This document shows positions 8,334 to 16,775 of a DNA stretch of 39,786 nt, piece after piece. Under the pieces are notes generated by a model. That model saw only the letters and a program-made list of their open reading frames with translations, was not told the DNA's origin and searched no databases. The stretch is from NCBI GenBank assembly GCA_012689325.1, contig JAAYEA010000076.1:1-39786 (forward strand), given 5' to 3'. A program made the translations under genes and the position numbers. This DNA comes from Chloroflexota bacterium. Lineage in GTDB: Bacteria; Chloroflexota; Anaerolineae; JAAYEA01. Numbering within the stretch: position 1 is the stretch's first letter; each line of letters begins with the position of its first letter.

Positions 8334-9419
8334 TTGAATCGACGCGAGCGATTGCGCCGCTGCTACTTTCACGAAGAGATGGATCGCCCCGGCGTCTATA
8401 GCCGCACCGGTTTCCCCGAGGACGATCCCACCTATGACCGGCTCAAGGCCTACCTGGCCGCGCATAGCGAGCTCAAGCGCGGCTGGCATCCCCCCATCAT
8501 CCGCGAGCCCACGGTGCGGGCCGAGGTCCACACCGAGCCGATCTCAGCGGATTTCGAGCGCGAGATCACCGTGTTGCACACCCCCGCGGGCGAGTTCCGC
8601 GCCTCGCGCTTCCTCAGCCTGCGCGGCCAGCCCGAGCTCCCCGAGACGCATTTCATCAAGGATCGCCGCGACGCCGAGCGTTGGCTCTCCCTGCCCAAAC
8701 CGGAGGTCGGCGGCGACGTCTCGTCCTTTTTCGAGCTGGACCGCCGGATGGGCGACGCGGGCATCGTCGACGTGGGGCTGGGCACCAACCCGGCTGGCTA
8801 CCTGAACGGGATGCTCGGCTCCGAGACGCTGGCCTTCATGTCCATCACCGACCGTGACGTGGTGCATGAGCTCTGCCAGCGCCGGATGGAGACGTTGCAG
8901 GAGGCCATCAAGTATCTGCTGGCGCGGGGGGTCGGGCCCTTCTTTGGCCTCTCTGGCCACGAACTGGTGGCCCCGCCGATCCACGGGCCCAAGGACTTTT
9001 GGGATTTCAACGTCAAGTACGACCGGCCGCTCAACGACCTGATCCACGACGGCGGCGGGCGGGTCCACGTGCACTGCCACGGGCGGCTGGCCCTGGTCTT
9101 TCAGGGCTTCCTGGAGATGGGCGTGGACGTGCTGCACCCGGTGGAGCCGCCGCCCATGGGCGACCTCACCGCGGCGCAGGCCAAGGCGCTGGCGGGCGAC
9201 CGGCTGACCATCGAGGGCAACATCCAGATCGCCCACATGTACGAGCATACTCCCGCCGAGGTCCGGGCCGAGACGGAGGCGCTGATCCGCGACGCCTTTG
9301 CGGACCACCGCGGGCTGATCGTCAGCCCCACGGCCTCGCCCTACATCCGCGGCGCGGGCGAGGAGTGCTTCCCCATGTACCGGGCCATGATCGACGCCGT
9401 GCTGGCGCAAGCATCATAG
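8334..9419 (+). CDS. Uroporphyrinogen decarboxylase (UroD)-fold protein
   Basis: The start is set at TTG 8334 because AGGAGGAG at 8321-8328 is well placed; the upstream frame overlaps the binding-protein gene. The 361-aa product has UroD-family features: NRRERLRRCYFHEEMDRPGVY near the N-terminus, GLGTNPAGYLNGMLGSE, HELVAPPIHGPKDF, VHVHCHGRL followed by GVDVLHPVEPPPMGD, and TIEGNIQI. COG0407-type proteins of this fold include corrinoid methyltransferases and many catabolic enzymes of unknown reaction. Its place after a GntR gene and a solute receptor argues for a catabolic role rather than haem synthesis. I do not see the HxC zinc motif of MtaA, so a methyltransferase role is uncertain. Confidence 0.88.
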   Translation: MNRRERLRRCYFHEEMDRPGVYSRTGFPEDDPTYDRLKAYLAAHSELKRGWHPPIIREPTVRAEVHTEPISADFEREITVLHTPAGEFRASRFLSLRGQPELPETHFIKDRRDAERWLSLPKPEVGGDVSSFFELDRRMGDAGIVDVGLGTNPAGYLNGMLGSETLAFMSITDRDVVHELCQRRMETLQEAIKYLLARGVGPFFGLSGHELVAPPIHGPKDFWDFNVKYDRPLNDLIHDGGGRVHVHCHGRLALVFQGFLEMGVDVLHPVEPPPMGDLTAAQAKALAGDRLTIEGNIQIAHMYEHTPAEVRAETEALIRDAFADHRGLIVSPTASPYIRGAGEECFPMYRAMIDAVLAQAS

Positions 9420-9432
9420 AAACGAGGACACC

Positions 9433-11100
9433 ATGACAGAGAAGGCTTTGATCGCCCACTGGCCGTTGCAGAGCGACGCCAGTGATATTGTGGGCCACAA
9501 CGACGGAGCAGCTCAGGGGATCGCTTATGTCCAGGGCACGCGGGGGAGCGTAGCGCGCTTTGATGGCGCCGCGAGCCAGATCGTGGTGCCTGCCAGCGAG
9601 GCGCTGCGGCTGGGCAATGGCGATTTCACGATCGCCGTCTGGGCGCGCTGCGACCAGCCGATGCGCGGCGCGTTCGGCGACATCCTGTCCAAGTTCGACG
9701 CCGCCAATCGCTGCGGGATCAATCTCACCGTTGCCGGCAGCTCGCCGGGCTACAACGGCATGTCCGACACGCGCCACCTCCACCTGGGCATCGACGACGG
9801 CTATCTCAGCGGCTGGGAGGACTGCGGCAAGCCCTGCCCCTCCAACGCCCTCATCTCTAACCTCTTGTCCATGGACGGCGAGTTGTACGCCGGCATCGCC
9901 GACGCCGCCGATCCGTGGGACGCCGCGCGCGTCTTCCGCTGGCGCGGCGGGCAAGAATGGGACGACTGCGGGCGGCTGGGGAGCGACCTGCTGCACCGCT
10001 CGGTGCAAGGGATGGGCGTGCACCAGGGCGTGCTTCACGCCGCCGCGGGCGTGTGGGACTGGAACAAGTCCGCCGGGATCGTACCAGGCTTTGTCCCCGC
10101 CCCGGCGCGCATCTTTGCCTACGAGGGCGGGCAGACCTGGCGCGACCTGGGGGCGCCGGATGGGATCAGCCCGCGGGCCTTTTCCATGACGAGCTTTGAA
10201 GGGCACCTTTATGTCAGCCTCGACCGCGTCGGTGGCGGCAAGTGCTTCATGTTGGAGGGCGACCGCTGGGTGGACTGCGGCTCCATCGAGCGCGACAATT
10301 TCGAGTGCCTGATGCCCATGGGCGGGGTGCTCTATGGCGCTACCCATCACACCATCGCCCGCTACGAGGGCGGCCAGCGCTGGACCGTGATCGGCCACGA
10401 GCCCTTTGGCATCACCCAGATCCATTCGATGCAGGTCTACGAGGGCCAGCTCCACATCGGGACCTGGCCGCAAGGGTACGTGCTGCGTTACGAGGGGGAT
10501 GGCCAGTGGGCCAACACCGGTCGGCTGGGGATCCCCGAGGGCTTTCAGGAGTGCAACGAAGTCAATGACCTGACGGTGCACAACGGCAAGCTCTATGCCG
10601 GGGTGATCCCCAAGGCGCAGGTCTACCGCTACGAGTCCGACGGGCACTGGACGCTCATCGGCAGCCTGGGCAGCCAGCCCGGCTGGCGGGACATCAAGAG
10701 CGATACCTGGCGTCGGGTGCCGACGATCACCACCTTCCGCGGGCGGCTCTTCGCCGGGACCGGCTCGTGCGTCAGCCGCGCGGAGGATGTGGACCCCGAC
10801 GGGAGCCTGGGGCGGGTCTATGCCTTGCAGGCCGGGCAGATGGCCAGCTACGATCGCGACCTTGACGATCAGTGGGCCCACCTGGCCGCGGTGCGGGAAG
10901 GGAAGCGGCTGTCGCTCTATGTCAACGGGCGGCTGGTCGCCTCCTCCGAGGCCCCGGCGCGGCAGGTCCTGGACCTGGCGAACCTGGAGCCGCTGCGCAT
11001 TGGTGGTGGCCCGCAAGGTCACTTCGCCGGCGAGCTATCCGACCTGCGCCTGTACGAGGCGGCCCTGGATGGGGCGGACGTCCGCGCCCTGGCGGGGTGA
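9433..11100 (+). CDS. LamG-domain protein split by an inserted six-repeat beta-propeller
   Basis: The 555-aa gene starts 13 bp after the UroD-like stop with GAGGA before ATG 9433, so it is co-transcribed. Residues ~1-125 form the first part of a concanavalin/LamG fold (IAHWPLQSDASD, ARFDGAASQIVVP, GDFTIAVWARCDQ). The second part reappears only at ~485-555 (WAHLAAVREGKRLSLYVNGRLVASS, GELSDLRLYEAALD). Between them are about six 40-60-aa repeats around a (R/F)YEGGQxWxxxG core, at residues ~167, 227, 270, 308, 350 and 397, typical of a Kelch/BNR-like propeller. No signal peptide is visible, so it may be cytoplasmic or exported by another route. Carbohydrate binding is likely from fold; the ligand is unknown. 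Confidence 0.85.
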   Translation: MTEKALIAHWPLQSDASDIVGHNDGAAQGIAYVQGTRGSVARFDGAASQIVVPASEALRLGNGDFTIAVWARCDQPMRGAFGDILSKFDAANRCGINLTVAGSSPGYNGMSDTRHLHLGIDDGYLSGWEDCGKPCPSNALISNLLSMDGELYAGIADAADPWDAARVFRWRGGQEWDDCGRLGSDLLHRSVQGMGVHQGVLHAAAGVWDWNKSAGIVPGFVPAPARIFAYEGGQTWRDLGAPDGISPRAFSMTSFEGHLYVSLDRVGGGKCFMLEGDRWVDCGSIERDNFECLMPMGGVLYGATHHTIARYEGGQRWTVIGHEPFGITQIHSMQVYEGQLHIGTWPQGYVLRYEGDGQWANTGRLGIPEGFQECNEVNDLTVHNGKLYAGVIPKAQVYRYESDGHWTLIGSLGSQPGWRDIKSDTWRRVPTITTFRGRLFAGTGSCVSRAEDVDPDGSLGRVYALQAGQMASYDRDLDDQWAHLAAVREGKRLSLYVNGRLVASSEAPARQVLDLANLEPLRIGGGPQGHFAGELSDLRLYEAALDGADVRALAG

Positions 11101-11196
11101 GCTACCGTCCCGCCGCGCCAGGGCGGCGGCATCCGGCAGGGTTCGGGCGGCGTCGCTCTCCCAGAGCGGCCATGGGTTAGGAGTGAGGCATCGGAT

Positions 11197-11227
11197 AGGC
11201 GGGGGCCAGCTTGCTGGCCTCCGCCTT
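11197..11227. terminator. Bidirectional hairpin between convergent genes
   Basis: Arms of about 13-14 bp (11197-11210 with 11213-11227), with a single G-T wobble, sit between the LamG stop (11100) and the Calx-beta gene stop (11269). A short T-poor tail means efficiency is uncertain, but the position fits a shared terminator. Confidence 0.5.
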
Positions 11228-11268
11228 GCCGTGCCGGCCCGCGGAGCACCGAGGCGCAGGCTTGTGCT

Positions 11269-14200
11269 CTAGTCGTTGTAACGGATCGTCAGCGTGGACA
11301 GGCTCGGGGTGCCCAACTCGGCGTTCACCAGGCTAGAGAGCGCCAGCGGGATGGTCTCGTTGCTCTCCTTCATGGCATCATCGATGATGGTCACGGCAAA
11401 GGTCGCGCTGGTTTGGCCAGGGGCAAAGATCAGCGTGCCGCTGGCCGGAAGATAGTCGGCGCCAGCGGTGGCCGTGCCCTCACCGGTCCGGTAATCCACC
11501 CGCACCTCCACCCCCGAGGCCGCGCTGAGCCGGACCGAGATGACGGCTTGTCCCGCGTTTTCCGCAACATAGTTGTTGGAGAGCGAGAAGCGCAGCGCGT
11601 CGTTATCGGTGATCGAGATGGTGGTGGTGGCGGAAGCGCCCAGCCCCGCGTTCACCGGGTTAGCGAGCGCCAGCAGGATGGTCTCCCCGGCCTCGGCTCG
11701 GGTGTCGTCCAAGATGGTCACGGCAAAGGTCTGGCTCGTCTGGCCAGGGGCAAAGATCAGTGTGCCCTGGGCCGGGACATAATCCTCGCTCGCGGTGGCC
11801 GTGCCCCCTGCGCAGGCGTAATCCACCCGCACCTCTTCCTCGACGGCGACGTTCAGTTTGACGGTGACCAAGACCTGGCCCGCGCTCTCGTTCGCCAGGT
11901 AGGAGGTGGAGCCGAACTTGAGCGAGTCGTTGTCCTTGATGCTTACGCTGGCCGTGGACGGGGAGCCCAGCCCCGCATTCACCGGATTGGAGAGCGTCAG
12001 GCCAAAGGTCTCCGTGGCCTCGGCGAGGGAGTCATCCAGCAGGCGCACGCTCAAGCTTCGGCTCGTCTCGCCAGGGCTCAAGATGACGGTCCCGCTGGCC
12101 GAGAGGTAATCCTGGCCAGGCGTCGCCGTGCCCCCTCCCGTGGCATAGTCCACCCGCACCTCTCGGTCGGCCGGGGCGTTCAGCTTGACGGCGACCACCA
12201 CCTCGCTGGCGTTCTCGTACGCGCTATAGTAGCTTAGGCTAAACCGCACCGCGTCATTGGCCTCGATGGCGAGGGTGGCGGTGGCGGGCGCGCCCAACCC
12301 GGCATTCACCGGCCCGGAGAGCGCCAGGAGGACGGTCTCTTTCTCCTCCGCCTCCTGATCGCTAAGGATGTTCACCGTAAAGGTGCGGCTGGTCTCGCCT
12401 GGCGCAAAGATCAGCGTGCCGCTGGCGGGGAGGTAATCCTGCCCGGCCAGGGCCGAGCCGTCGGCGGTGGCATACGCGACCCGCGTCTCGACCGAGGAGG
12501 GGCCGTTGAGCTTGACCGTCAGGACCGCCTGCCCATCGCTCTCCTTCACCGAGTAGGCGCTCGCGCCAAAGCTGAACGCGTCATTGTCGCCGATGGTGAG
12601 TGCCGCCAGGGCGGGCGCGCCCAGCTCGGCGTTGACCGGGTTCGCCAGTACCAGTTGGACGGTTTCGGCCTCTTCGGCGAGCAGGTCATCCAGGATCGTC
12701 ACCGCAAAACTTTGGGCGGTTTGACCAGGCGCAAAGACCAGCGTGCCGCTGGCGGGAACATAGTCCTCGCCCGCCGCGGCCGTGCCCGGCAGCGCGGCAT
12801 AGTCCACGCGCACCTCCTGGTCCGAGGCGGCGTTGAGGCGGACGTTGATGATCTCCTGGCCCTCGCCCTCTGGGACGCTAACCGAGCTGAGGCTGAATTT
12901 GAGCGTGTCGTTGTCATAGATCTTGATCGTGACCAGGTCCGGCGAGCCTAGCCCGGCGTTCACCGGGTCGAACAGGGTCAGGGTGAAGGTCTCGTCGGCC
13001 TCGGCCTGGAGATCGGCGATGATCGGCAGGGCCAGGCTGTAGCTGGTTTCCCCAGGGGCCAGGACCAGCGTCCCGTCCATGGGCGCATAGTCCAGGCCTG
13101 CCGTGGCCGTGCCCTCCGCGCAGGCATAGCTCACCCGGACCTCCTGGCTGGAGGCCGCGCTGAGCAGGACCGTGACCACGGCCTGCCCGGCGCTCTCGTT
13201 CACCGTGCGCAGGCTGGTGGAGAAATCCAGCGTGTCGTTGTCGTCGATCATCAGGGTGGAGGAGGATCGGCTGCCCAGGATCGCATGGTCGGGATCGCTC
13301 AGGGCCAAGAGGATGGTCTCGTCGGCCTCGGCGAGCACGTCGTCCCAGATGGCGACGCGCACGGCGGCGCTAGTGACGCCGGGGGCCAAGTCCACCGTGC
13401 CGCTGGCCTCGGCATAGTCCGTCCCGGACGTGGCCGTGCCCGCCTGCGTGGCATAGGCGACGGTCACGGGCAGCTCGGAGGCCGGGCTGAGGCGCACCAC
13501 GACCTCCGCGACGCCCGCGCTCTCATTGACATAGGCCGAGCTCAGCTTAAAGTTGACCTCGGGCGGGCCATCGTTGTCCACGATGGTCAGGCTCGCCGCG
13601 GCGGGCGCGCCCAGCCGGCCGTTCACCGGGTCGCTCAGGGTCACCCACAGCTCCTGGTCAGGCTCATCCCGGTTGTCGTCGAGGAGAGGCACCGCGAGCT
13701 CGGCCACCGTCTCGCCGGGGGCAAAGGTCAGGGTGCCGCTGGCGCTCGTATAGTCCTGCCCCGCCAGCGCGCTGCCATCCGTCGTGGCGTAAGCCACCGT
13801 GACCGCGCGCGCCGCCGGCTCGCTCATCACCACCTGGACGATGGCGGGCCCGGCGCCCTCGTCCTGGGCGTAGGAGGGCGCGCTGAAGGCCAGGCTGGGG
13901 TTGACGGGCATCTCGTCCAGCGCGCGCCCCTCGTAGCTGAGGCGGAAAGGCGCGCCGTTGCAGTGGGTGGCCACCCATTCCACCCTCCCGCCGCTGGTCC
14001 CCAGCTTGAGGTTGGGGTAATAGGTCTTGCTCAGGCTGCTGGCCGTCAGGATCTGCTCGGGCGAATCCCAGCCATCGCCGGTATAGCGCCGCCACCAAAG
14101 GCTGCCGGCATCCTCCCAGGCCACCCAGCCTTGCCCATCCTCGCCCTGAGCGATGGAGGGCCACAGGCCCGCGCCCACGTCCACGGGGTCGCCATAGGCC

Positions 14201-16323
14201 AGGCCATCGTCGCTGCGCCGGAAAAGGATATGGTCGCCCGCGGCGTAGGCCAGGTAGAGCCGGTGGCCGACGCCGGCCAGGGAGAGGCCCGGCTCGTCCC
14301 CGGCGCTATCCGAGTCGCTGCTCAGCTCGACGGGCCCGCTCCAGGTCTGGCCGCCATCGGCCGAGTGCAAGGCCAACAGGCGAAAGACGGCCATCAGCCC
14401 GTAAAAGGCTGGCTCGGTGGTGCGGGCCGCGAGGGTGACGTGGTCGCCCGCGGCATGGAGCGCGGCGTAGCGGGCGGTCTGTCCGGGGCCCGAGGCGGCG
14501 TCGATCGACCGGGCCGCACTCCAGGTGAGGCCGCCATCGTCGGAGGCCGCGTAATAGAGCGAGCCATCGTTATCGCTGGCGGCGGCCAGATGCAAGCGGC
14601 CATTGGTTGGGTCGAGATAGAGGGCGGGCCGCACCGCGTTGAATGCGCCCCCCAGCACCGGGACAGGCGCGGACCAACCGCTGCCGGCGGGCTTGAGGGC
14701 GAACCAAATGCGGGCGTTGGCCGAGCCCTCGCGGCTGGCAAAGGCCAGGTAGAGCGCCGCGCCGTCCGTCGCCAGGGCCGGAGAGCCGGTCTCGGCGCTG
14801 GACTGGAAGACGGCCTGGGCGGGCGACCACACGACGCCGTCGGCCGAGGTGGCGTAGAGCACCCGATACCCGCCGGTGACGCTGTGCCAGGCCCAATGCA
14901 ACAAGCCATCGTCATCGCGCACGAGCTTGCGCGCGTGAGGGTAGCCCGTGGCGGAGAGGGTGTCGGCAAAGAGGCCGGCGGGCGGCTCCGTCGCGGAGGT
15001 GTCCTCGGTCAGCGCCCGGAGCGCGTTGATGCGGCCATGGCCGAAGAAGGGGTCCACGCCGACAGGGCCCAGGTCCTCGGCGGTGGATTCCATGAGGGCG
15101 CGCACCTGCTCGTTGCTGCGGGCCGGGTCCTGGGAGATGATCAGCCCGGCCAGCCCGGCCGCGTGGGGCGTCGCCATGGAGGTCCCCGAATAGGTGGCGT
15201 AGGTGTCATTCCCCGCGGCGTCGCGTGGGGTGGTGGAATAGACCAGCTCGCCGGGGGCGGCCAACGCGACGTAACCGTCGCCATAGTTGGAAAAGCAGGA
15301 GCGCAGGTCGTCCCGGTTGCTGGAGGCGATGGCCATGGCCCTGGCGTAGGCGGCGGGGTACATGAGCTGGTCGCGGCCACTGTTCCCCGCCCCCGCCACG
15401 ATCACCGCGCCGCGGTCCCAAGCATAGTTGATGGCGTTCTCCAGGATGAACGAGCCACTGGTCCCCGCGAGGCTCAGGTTGATCACGCGGGCGCCGCTAT
15501 CGGCCGCATAGAGGATGCCGTTGGCCACGGCATCGAGGGTGCCGCTGCCACTGGCGTTCAGCACCTTCACGGGCATGATCGCACAGCGCGGGCAGATGCC
15601 CACCAGCCCCTGGGGGTTGTCCGTCGGCGCGGCGGCGGCGATGCCCGCCACATGGGTGCCGTGAAAGTGGTCATCTAGCGGGTTGGCATCGCTGTTGATA
15701 AAGTCCCAGCCATGCACATCGTCCACATAGCCGTTGGCGTCATCGTCCAGGCCGTTGCCGGGGATCTCGCTGGGTCGGGACCAGAGATTGGGCGCCAGCT
15801 CCGAGTGAAGATAATCCACCCCCGTATCCACGATGGCGATGGCCACCGCGGGGTCGCCGGCCGTGATCTCCCAGGCGGCGGGAGCCTCGATCCGGTCCGG
15901 GGGCCACTGGTTGGCCAGCCCTGGGTCGGTGAGGTCGAGGGCGTGGTAGAGATAGTTCGGCTCGGCGTATTCCACCTCCGGCCGAGCCCGCAAGGCCTTC
16001 ACAGCATCCTCGACCGACAGGCCTGGGGGGAGGGCGAGCACCTGAACCCCCAGCGGCTTGATGTGGCGCAAGGTGGAGAGACGCTTCTCTTTGAGCAGGC
16101 CGTTAAGCTGGCTGGGGGGTACGGAGCCGCGGAAGCGCACCAGGACCTCGCCTTCGGCGAAACCGGTGGCGTCTGGAGCAGGGGACTTGCCCTTGGCTGG
16201 CGAGCCATCCGCCGGCAGATGACCTTGGGCCTGGGCTGGGCTGGCCCAGCCGGCCAACGCGACGAGACAGAGGACAAGCAGCAGGGTGGAGAGGAGCCAG
16301 CGTTGAACAGGGGCAGCGCGCAT
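11269..16323 (-). CDS. Secreted subtilisin-like protease with Asp-box region and eight Calx-beta domains
   Basis: The start is ATG at 16323, not further upstream, because it has GGGAGG before it and begins a clear signal peptide (MRAAPVQRWLLSTLLLVLCL...ASPAQAQ). The protein has 1684 aa. In order: an I9/fervidolysin-like propeptide (~53-125, EGEVLVRFRG...ARPEVEYAEPNY); an S8 domain with Asp166 (IVDTGVD), His221 (HGTHVAG), Asn in GAGNSG and Ser382 (GTSMATPHAAG); sialidase-type Asp-box blades (SADGVVWS, SDDGGLTWS, SADGGQTWS); then eight ~108-aa Calx-beta repeats from ~810 to the end. Each repeat carries DY...SGTL.FAPG.T and ends in DND. Calx-beta domains bind Ca2+ and mediate adhesion. The last repeat ends at the stop, with no sorting signal seen. 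It is probably an extracellular calcium-stabilised protease or adhesin. Confidence 0.94.
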   Translation of the reverse strand: MRAAPVQRWLLSTLLLVLCLVALAGWASPAQAQGHLPADGSPAKGKSPAPDATGFAEGEVLVRFRGSVPPSQLNGLLKEKRLSTLRHIKPLGVQVLALPPGLSVEDAVKALRARPEVEYAEPNYLYHALDLTDPGLANQWPPDRIEAPAAWEITAGDPAVAIAIVDTGVDYLHSELAPNLWSRPSEIPGNGLDDDANGYVDDVHGWDFINSDANPLDDHFHGTHVAGIAAAAPTDNPQGLVGICPRCAIMPVKVLNASGSGTLDAVANGILYAADSGARVINLSLAGTSGSFILENAINYAWDRGAVIVAGAGNSGRDQLMYPAAYARAMAIASSNRDDLRSCFSNYGDGYVALAAPGELVYSTTPRDAAGNDTYATYSGTSMATPHAAGLAGLIISQDPARSNEQVRALMESTAEDLGPVGVDPFFGHGRINALRALTEDTSATEPPAGLFADTLSATGYPHARKLVRDDDGLLHWAWHSVTGGYRVLYATSADGVVWSPAQAVFQSSAETGSPALATDGAALYLAFASREGSANARIWFALKPAGSGWSAPVPVLGGAFNAVRPALYLDPTNGRLHLAAASDNDGSLYYAASDDGGLTWSAARSIDAASGPGQTARYAALHAAGDHVTLAARTTEPAFYGLMAVFRLLALHSADGGQTWSGPVELSSDSDSAGDEPGLSLAGVGHRLYLAYAAGDHILFRRSDDGLAYGDPVDVGAGLWPSIAQGEDGQGWVAWEDAGSLWWRRYTGDGWDSPEQILTASSLSKTYYPNLKLGTSGGRVEWVATHCNGAPFRLSYEGRALDEMPVNPSLAFSAPSYAQDEGAGPAIVQVVMSEPAARAVTVAYATTDGSALAGQDYTSASGTLTFAPGETVAELAVPLLDDNRDEPDQELWVTLSDPVNGRLGAPAAASLTIVDNDGPPEVNFKLSSAYVNESAGVAEVVVRLSPASELPVTVAYATQAGTATSGTDYAEASGTVDLAPGVTSAAVRVAIWDDVLAEADETILLALSDPDHAILGSRSSSTLMIDDNDTLDFSTSLRTVNESAGQAVVTVLLSAASSQEVRVSYACAEGTATAGLDYAPMDGTLVLAPGETSYSLALPIIADLQAEADETFTLTLFDPVNAGLGSPDLVTIKIYDNDTLKFSLSSVSVPEGEGQEIINVRLNAASDQEVRVDYAALPGTAAAGEDYVPASGTLVFAPGQTAQSFAVTILDDLLAEEAETVQLVLANPVNAELGAPALAALTIGDNDAFSFGASAYSVKESDGQAVLTVKLNGPSSVETRVAYATADGSALAGQDYLPASGTLIFAPGETSRTFTVNILSDQEAEEKETVLLALSGPVNAGLGAPATATLAIEANDAVRFSLSYYSAYENASEVVVAVKLNAPADREVRVDYATGGGTATPGQDYLSASGTVILSPGETSRSLSVRLLDDSLAEATETFGLTLSNPVNAGLGSPSTASVSIKDNDSLKFGSTSYLANESAGQVLVTVKLNVAVEEEVRVDYACAGGTATASEDYVPAQGTLIFAPGQTSQTFAVTILDDTRAEAGETILLALANPVNAGLGASATTTISITDNDALRFSLSNNYVAENAGQAVISVRLSAASGVEVRVDYRTGEGTATAGADYLPASGTLIFAPGQTSATFAVTIIDDAMKESNETIPLALSSLVNAELGTPSLSTLTIRYND
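11272..13900 (-). repeat. Eight tandem Calx-beta repeats (~327 bp each)
   Basis: The repeats are diverged at the base level but keep runs such as the coding sequence for TLIFAPGQT and NPVNAGLG. The membrane-distal copies (toward 11272) look more alike than the first two near 13600-13900. This suggests recent duplication at the C-terminal end. Confidence 0.85.
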
Positions 16324-16444
16324 GATATGCCTCCCGGTGCTCGGTCTGCAAACCCTTGCAGAGGGTCCAGGGATGGCTCGCCCAGCCCACAGCGCGATCT
16401 CGAGCATGCCACCCCTTGGGGCAAACATCCAGTCTACAGTGTAT

Positions 16445-16474
16445 ATCTTAGCGGCTGCCGTTGACCTTGTCAAC
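16445..16474 (-). promoter_or_regulatory. Promoter with overlapping palindrome upstream of the Calx-beta protease
   Basis: On the minus strand, TTGACA (16468-16473), a 17-bp spacer and TAAGAT (16445-16450) form a plausible promoter ~120 bp before the start. The -35 box lies inside a perfect inverted repeat, GTTGAC-CTT-GTCAAC (16460-16474), a good position for a repressor. Confidence 0.55.
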
Positions 16475-16775
16475 AGCCTGTGCTTGCGAAATGCTGACAG
16501 TTTGGGCCTGCTGGCGAGCGGCGTGGGGACCGAGCGCCGCGTGCAGCCATCGCGCCACGCCACCGAGCGCGCGATCGGTGAGGGCAAGGGGTCATCCGCT
16601 GGGGGCAAGCTCATGCGGGTGCGCGACCCGCCGTCTGCGTCCGGTCCAATGGCGAAGAGGGCGTGCCCCCGGCCGCGCCTGACGGAGGTATCGGGATCGC
16701 TGACCTGACTGGCCTTACTAAGTTGGCGGCTCCTTTTACGTGGTCAGCAGGACAGCTTGAGCCCCTTGTGTCGGG
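16475..16775. other. Intergenic region without recognised gene
   Basis: This 301-bp stretch lies between the Calx-beta promoter and the beta-lactamase-like stop codon. Open frames cross it, but none has a ribosome binding site or recognisable protein features. Confidence 0.5.

Noticed and set aside
9322-11022. 566-codon antisense frame over the LamG-propeller gene
   Set aside because: The sense frame shows clear repeats and fold motifs.
11272-13900. Regular ~327-bp repeats considered as a CRISPR or satellite array
   Set aside because: They are in-frame protein repeats (Calx-beta) with diverged DNA and no short identical repeats with unique spacers.
13285-15678. 797-codon open frame antisense to the Calx-beta protease
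   Set aside because: It mirrors the codon bias of the real gene; His/Gly/Arg/Val-rich, no domains, no ribosome binding site.
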